DNA of 64,000 nt, taken from contig NZ_CP033875.1 of the NCBI RefSeq assembly GCF_002742645.2, positions 4,318,001-4,382,000 of the forward strand. The letters are read 5' to 3'. Shown piece by piece: positions 58,458 through 64,000 of the stretch. Both the position numbers and the translations under genes were made by a program. This DNA is from Caulobacter sp. FWC26 (GTDB lineage: Bacteria > Pseudomonadota > Alphaproteobacteria > Caulobacterales > Caulobacteraceae). The first letter of the stretch is position 1. Every line of letters begins with the position of its first letter. Below the pieces are notes generated by a model. It did no database searches, was not told where the DNA came from, and saw only the letters and a list, made by a program, of their open reading frames with translations.

Positions 58458-58999
58458 CTCAGCGCCGGAACGCGATCACCCAGCACGGAGGCTACGAAGT
58501 CTCGCAGGCTGCCGCCTTCGAACAGATAGCCCGGCACGCCCGCGCGCCGCCCGGCCTCGACGTCGATGTCGCGGTCGCCGATGATCACGGCCGCCTCGGC
58601 CGACAGTCCCCAGTCGGCCAGGCCGCGCAGGATCATGCCGGGATTGGGCTTGCGGTCCGGATGGTTGGCGACCCGATAGGCCTCGACCACCGCTGTCTCG
58701 TGAAAAGGGCAGTAGTAGAAGGCGTCGATCCGCCCGCCCACATCGGCCAGCTGCGCCTGCATGGCCGCATGGAAGCGTTCCAGCGCCGCCTCGTCGAAAT
58801 AGCCGCGGCCGATCCCGGACTGATTGGTGACCACCAGCACGGTCAGTCCCGCTCGCGTCATCGCCGCGACCGCCTCGCGGGCGCCCTCGATCCAGTCCAG
58901 CCGCGCCGGATCGTGCACGTAGCCGTGATCGACGTTGAGCACGCCGTCGCGATCGAGGAACACGGCCTTGAGCGGCGGAAGAATGGTCTGACGGGTCAT
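58454..58999 (-). CDS. gmhB: HAD phosphatase, D-glycero-D-manno-heptose-1,7-bisphosphate 7-phosphatase type
   Basis: 181 residues of the HAD IIIA/histidinol-phosphatase-like family. FLDRDGVLNVDHGYVHDP is the catalytic Asp loop, VVTNQSGIGRGYF is motif II and KPNPGMILRG precedes the motif III/IV acidic residues (IGDRDIDVEAG). The family removes the 7-phosphate in heptose synthesis for LPS core. The zinc-binding loop is altered: Cys and His in YYCPFHE are present, but the later Cys-x-Cys pair is replaced by NHPDRK. Co-translation with rfbD suggests a nucleotide-sugar role. Confidence 0.85.
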   Translation of the reverse strand: MTRQTILPPLKAVFLDRDGVLNVDHGYVHDPARLDWIEGAREAVAAMTRAGLTVLVVTNQSGIGRGYFDEAALERFHAAMQAQLADVGGRIDAFYYCPFHETAVVEAYRVANHPDRKPNPGMILRGLADWGLSAEAAVIIGDRDIDVEAGRRAGVPGYLFEGGSLRDFVASVLGDRVPALR

Positions 59000-59081
59000 G
59001 GCGGAGCACTAACCGGCCGGCGAGCGGTCGCCAAGTCGCCGTCTTGGCCTTGGGCCGCAACCTCCCTAGAAGGAAACGCCG

Positions 59082-60254
59082 ATGGAGCTCCCGATGACCG
59101 ACGCCTTCGCCGACGCCGCCCGCCTTCGCGATCGCCTGAAGACCTGGGCGGCCGAGACCGCCTATCCGATCTGGTGGGAGATCGGCGCGGACCGCTCGAA
59201 GGGCGGCTTCTTCGAGAAGATCGACCTTGAGGGCCGCGCCGTTGACGGACCTCGACGCGGGCGGGTTCTTCCGCGCCAGATCTATGCCTACGCCATCGCG
59301 GGCGAGCTGGGCTGGCGGGGCCCCTGGCGCGCCGCCGTGCAACACGGGCTGGACTTCTTCCTGTCGGCCTATCGCCGCGCCGACGGCCAGTTCCGCACCC
59401 TGGTGGGCCCCAGCGGCGAAGCCCTGGACGACACCGCCGACCTCTACGACCAGGCCTTCGCGATCTTCGCCCTGGCGGCGGTGGCCAAGGCGCTGCCGGA
59501 GCGCGCGGAAGACGTTCGTAGCCTCGCCCTTGTGGTGCGCGAACGCCTGATCGCCGAGCGCAAGCATCCGGTCGCGGGCTTCCACCAGGCGAACCCGCCC
59601 ACCGCGCCGTTACAATCGAACCCGCACATGCACCTGTTCGAGGCGATGCTGGCGTGGAACGAAATCGACGCGGACCCGGCGTGGCTCGCCCTGGCCGACG
59701 AGATCGCCGAACTGGCCCTGGCCAGATTCATCCACGCCGAGACGGGCATGGTCCGCGAGTTCTTCGACCTCGACTGGAACCCGGCGCCGGGCGTCGAGGG
59801 CCGCATCTGCGAGCCGGGGCATCAGTTCGAATGGGGCTGGCTGCTCTTGCGATGGGGCAAGCTGGCCGGTCGCCCCGACGCGACGGCCGCCGCCCTGAAA
59901 ATGATCGACGACGCCGAGAAGCTGGGAACCGATTTCGCCCGGGGCGTCGCGATCAACGCCTTGCTGGACGACTATTCCGTCCACGACGCCGCCGCGCGTC
60001 TCTGGCCTCAGACCGAACGGATCAAGGCGGCGGTGCTCGCCGCGGAGACCACCGGCGACGCCAAGTATTGGGAGATGGCCGTATCCGCCGCGGTCGGCCT
60101 CTTGGCCTATCTGCGCACGCCGGTTCCGGGCCTTTGGCGCGACAAGTACCTGGCCGACGAGACCTTCGTGGAAGAGCCGGCCCCAGCCAGCTCCTTCTAC
60201 CACATCGTCCTCGCGATCCTGGAGATGGACCGCGTGATCAGCGCGGCCGCGTGA
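59082..60254 (+). CDS. AGE family isomerase (mannose-6-phosphate isomerase-like)
   Basis: 390 residues (ATG 59082; ATG 59094 with GGAG just upstream is an alternative). The (alpha/alpha)6-barrel signatures of N-acylglucosamine 2-epimerase/YihS proteins are present: AYPIWWEIGADRSKGGF, NPHMHLFEAMLAWNE near 185 and EPGHQFEWGWLLLRW near 245 with the catalytic histidines. Close relatives beside mannose-1-phosphate guanylyltransferase genes are annotated as mannose-6-phosphate isomerases. The convergent neighbour here is such a transferase that lacks its own isomerase domain. The two genes overlap tail to tail by 17 bases. Confidence 0.88.
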   Translation: MELPMTDAFADAARLRDRLKTWAAETAYPIWWEIGADRSKGGFFEKIDLEGRAVDGPRRGRVLPRQIYAYAIAGELGWRGPWRAAVQHGLDFFLSAYRRADGQFRTLVGPSGEALDDTADLYDQAFAIFALAAVAKALPERAEDVRSLALVVRERLIAERKHPVAGFHQANPPTAPLQSNPHMHLFEAMLAWNEIDADPAWLALADEIAELALARFIHAETGMVREFFDLDWNPAPGVEGRICEPGHQFEWGWLLLRWGKLAGRPDATAAALKMIDDAEKLGTDFARGVAINALLDDYSVHDAAARLWPQTERIKAAVLAAETTGDAKYWEMAVSAAVGLLAYLRTPVPGLWRDKYLADETFVEEPAPASSFYHIVLAILEMDRVISAAA

Positions 60255-61548
60255 CCAGCAGGGTCGCGGCGCCGATCGCGCGGGCCTGACCCTCGACATC
60301 CAGCGTCAAGAGCGCTCCGGCGGCGTAGACCTCGCCGCCCATCTCGATCACACCCTCCAGAAGTTGGATCGTCGAGACGGGCAGCAGCACCGTCTCGCCC
60401 GCCGACCAGCGGCGCAGTTCGACGTCGAAACCGTCGGTCGAGACCAACGTTTCGGCGCCGTTCGAGACGGCGTTCTTACGCGAGGCGATCGAACGACCCT
60501 TGGCCTTGAGGCCGTCCACGAGCGTCTTGACCGCCTGGCTGTCCTTGCGATGGCAGACCAGCACCGCGTCAGGCTCGGCCACCACGACGATGTCGTTGAC
60601 GCCGATCACGCCGACATAGGGTCCGGTCGACCGCACCAGGACATTGGACGATCCGTGCAGCTCGACATCGCCCGCCCAGGCGTTGCCGTCGTCGTCGCGC
60701 GTCGAGGCTTCCCAGATCGCGTCCCAGGCCCCCAGATCCGACCAGGCGAACGCGGCCGGCGCCACGGCGGCCTTTTGGGTGCGTTCCATGATCGCGTAGT
60801 CGAGCGAGATCTTCTTGGCCTGGGCGAAGGCTTCGCGGTTGAGCCTGCCGATCCCAGCCTCCAGCGCCAGGCCGGCGACACAGCCCCTGGCGGCGGCGGC
60901 GACCGTGGGCTCGAAGACGTCGAACTCGGCCAGCAGGGTCGAGGCCTGGAAGGCGAAGTTGCCGCTGTTCCAGAGATAGCCCTCCAGCAGGTAGCGCTCG
61001 GCGGTGGCCTGGTCGGGCTTCTCGACGAAGGCGGCGACTTCGCGCACCGAACCGTCCAGGAGCGGCGCACCGGGACGGATGTAGCCAAAGCCCGTCGCCG
61101 GAACCGTCGGCTGCACCCCGAACGTGACGATATAGCCCTGCTCGGCCGCCCTGGCGGCGGTGACAGCCGCTTGCTGGAAGATCTCGGGCTGGGCGATGTG
61201 GTGGTCGGCGGCCAGCATCAGGACCACGCCGGCCGGGTCCTGAGCCTGGACATAGGCGGCGGCGGCGGCCACGGCCGGCGCGCTGTCGCGGGCCTCGGGC
61301 TCGACCAGGATCGTGGCCCAGGCGCCGATCTCGGCGGTCTGCTCGGCCACGAAAGCGACCATCGCCTCGCCGGTCACGACGACAACCTCGGCCACGCCAG
61401 GGATGTCCTTCACGCGCAGGACGGTTTCCTGGAACGAGGAGCGGTCGCCGACCAGCTTGAGGAATTGCTTGGGCTGGTCGCTACGCGACGCGGGCCAGAG
61501 ACGGGTGCCAGAGCCCCCGCACAGGATCACCGGATAGATCGCCGCCAA
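60238..61548 (-). CDS. manC: Mannose-1-phosphate guanylyltransferase
   Basis: Start set at TTG 61548: GAGGAC lies seven bases upstream and the product then begins (M)AAIYPVILCGGSGTRLWPAS, the correct family N-terminus. The frame is open to 61614 without homology. The 436-residue protein has the nucleotide-binding loop GGSGTRLWP, the PKQFL motif, and VEKPD near 165. The C-terminal cupin region (about 330-436) lacks the QxHxHR metal motif, so it should be a monofunctional GDP-mannose pyrophosphorylase. GDP-mannose feeds surface glycan and perosamine-type synthesis. It is convergent with the AGE gene. Confidence 0.95.
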   Translation of the reverse strand: MAAIYPVILCGGSGTRLWPASRSDQPKQFLKLVGDRSSFQETVLRVKDIPGVAEVVVVTGEAMVAFVAEQTAEIGAWATILVEPEARDSAPAVAAAAAYVQAQDPAGVVLMLAADHHIAQPEIFQQAAVTAARAAEQGYIVTFGVQPTVPATGFGYIRPGAPLLDGSVREVAAFVEKPDQATAERYLLEGYLWNSGNFAFQASTLLAEFDVFEPTVAAAARGCVAGLALEAGIGRLNREAFAQAKKISLDYAIMERTQKAAVAPAAFAWSDLGAWDAIWEASTRDDDGNAWAGDVELHGSSNVLVRSTGPYVGVIGVNDIVVVAEPDAVLVCHRKDSQAVKTLVDGLKAKGRSIASRKNAVSNGAETLVSTDGFDVELRRWSAGETVLLPVSTIQLLEGVIEMGGEVYAAGALLTLDVEGQARAIGAATLLVTRPR

Positions 61549-61656
61549 GACTTGTCCTCGTAAACAGCCGTCTTCGCCCCTGATAGGGCTCTTGCGCCGC
61601 CTGCTTAAAGGCAAAGCCGACAGTAACGAAGGTTTTTCCGCAAAGGGGGGATTTCC

Positions 61657-63693
<2,037 letters not shown>

Positions 63694-63710
63694 GGGACCA
63701 GCCTTTCAGG

Positions 63711-63731
63711 TTATGCTTAAACTGAGCATAA
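63711..63731. promoter_or_regulatory. 21-base palindrome upstream of nadE
   Basis: TTATGCT (63711-63717) and AGCATAA (63725-63731) are exact complements with TAAACTG between, 18 bases before the nadE start codon. The AT-rich palindrome stands out from the GC-rich surroundings and looks like an operator, possibly of an NAD-metabolism repressor such as NadQ or NrtR (inference only). Confidence 0.55.
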
Positions 63732-63890
63732 GTCTTATTCCAGCTATAAACCCTGCGGGCCATGTTGCAAAGCGCCCACGAGACAGGCTCCGCGCCGCTT
63801 AAGCGGCTCCGCGCGGGTTGACCCTCGGGGGTTCCCATGCGAGTGCGCCCCTCGCGCAGCCCTGCAAAACATACAAAGACGGAAGCCCTC

Positions 63891-64000
63891 ATGCCCGTTT
63901 CGCCCATCAAGATGGCCGACGCGATCCGCGTCCTTTCCATGGACGCCGTGCACAAGGCCAAGTCCGGACACCAGGGCATGCCGATGGGCATGGCCGACGT
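63891..64000 (+). CDS. tkt: Transketolase, N-terminal fragment
   Basis: ATG at 63891 (GGAAG five bases upstream) opens a frame to the window edge. The protein begins with [20 protein letters not shown] and continues [10 protein letters not shown], the N-terminal thiamine-diphosphate domain of transketolases, including the substrate-binding His in SGHQGMP. It moves two-carbon units in the pentose-phosphate pathway. The region between nadE and this gene (63694-63890) holds the nadE palindrome and a small GCCGCTTAAGCGGC palindrome, but no clear tkt promoter that I can identify. Confidence 0.93.
   Translation, partial: MPVSPIKMADAIRVLSMDAVHKAKSGHQGMPMGMAD

Overview
The window looks like chromosomal DNA of an alphaproteobacterium, most probably a Caulobacter species. 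It is GC-rich with strong third-position GC. It has the alphaproteobacterial order lptC-lptA-lptB-rpoN-hpf-ptsN, the alphaproteobacterial families TIGR02300 (FYDLN acid protein) and DUF1150, and promoter-like sites that fit the Caulobacter housekeeping consensus (TTGACGS, short spacer, GCTANAWC). The genus call is inference from gene content and style. I see no insertion sequence, prophage, integrase, CRISPR array or toxin-antitoxin pair, so this is core and shell chromosome rather than an island.

Layout. 1-1507: the tail of a fumarylacetoacetase-family hydrolase, a zeta-type glutathione transferase/isomerase and a cytoplasmic beta-carbonic anhydrase. 1511-9676 (minus): penicillin-binding protein 1C, a 132-bp inverted-repeat element, a giant membrane-anchored alpha-2-macroglobulin and an exported beta-carbonic anhydrase. 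9749-11454: an Lrp/AsnC regulator divergent from alanine dehydrogenase. 11549-15126: a sugar cytidylyltransferase, an aldo/keto-reductase-fold protein that lacks two catalytic residues, an XdhC-type protein and a creatininase-family amidohydrolase. 15264-19909: a GAF/Fis regulator, a perfect palindrome, aldehyde dehydrogenase and acetyl-CoA synthetase, which together form an acetaldehyde-to-acetyl-CoA route. 19943-27069: a START-like secreted protein, a DCC thiol oxidoreductase, a heme oxygenase-bacteriophytochrome operon and a double M16 peptidase.

27148-34002 (minus): mscL, then aroA-cmk-rpsA-(DUF3857 transglutaminase-like)-ihfB. 34121-35832: the acidic zinc-ribbon protein TIGR02300, tRNA-Ala(GGC), and an Hsp20-DUF1150 pair behind a heat-shock-type promoter candidate. 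35846-42038 (minus): an RNase D-like exonuclease, lptC, lptA, lptB, rpoN, exoD, hpf and ptsN. This links LPS transport, sigma-54, ribosome hibernation and the nitrogen PTS, with exoD inserted and a terminator sitting on the rpoN stop codon. 42159-44236: tRNA-Leu(CAG), an NDUFA9-like dehydrogenase and uppP. 44467-50451: glutamate synthase in the order gltD-gltB. 50517-54523: a thioesterase, an ATP-dependent DNA ligase and a membrane hybrid histidine kinase. 54513-61548: a sugar and cell-envelope group (DegT aminotransferase, MscS channel, transaldolase-like aldolase, dTDP-rhamnose reductase, GmhB-like phosphatase, AGE isomerase, mannose-1-phosphate guanylyltransferase). 61657-64000: glutamine-dependent NAD synthetase divergent from the start of transketolase.

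Functionally the window mixes central metabolism (glutamate, alanine, acetate, NAD, shikimate), envelope building (UppP, Lpt, PBP1C, ManC, RfbD) and signalling (phytochrome, hybrid kinase, sigma-54/PTS-Ntr). I did not find a clear undescribed multi-gene system. The best leads are the degenerate aldo/keto reductase beside a cytidylyltransferase, the exoD insertion with the stop-codon terminator, the Hsp20-DUF1150 and TIGR02300 conserved unknowns, the AAA-less regulator with its palindrome, and the inverted-repeat element between the macroglobulin and PBP1C genes.
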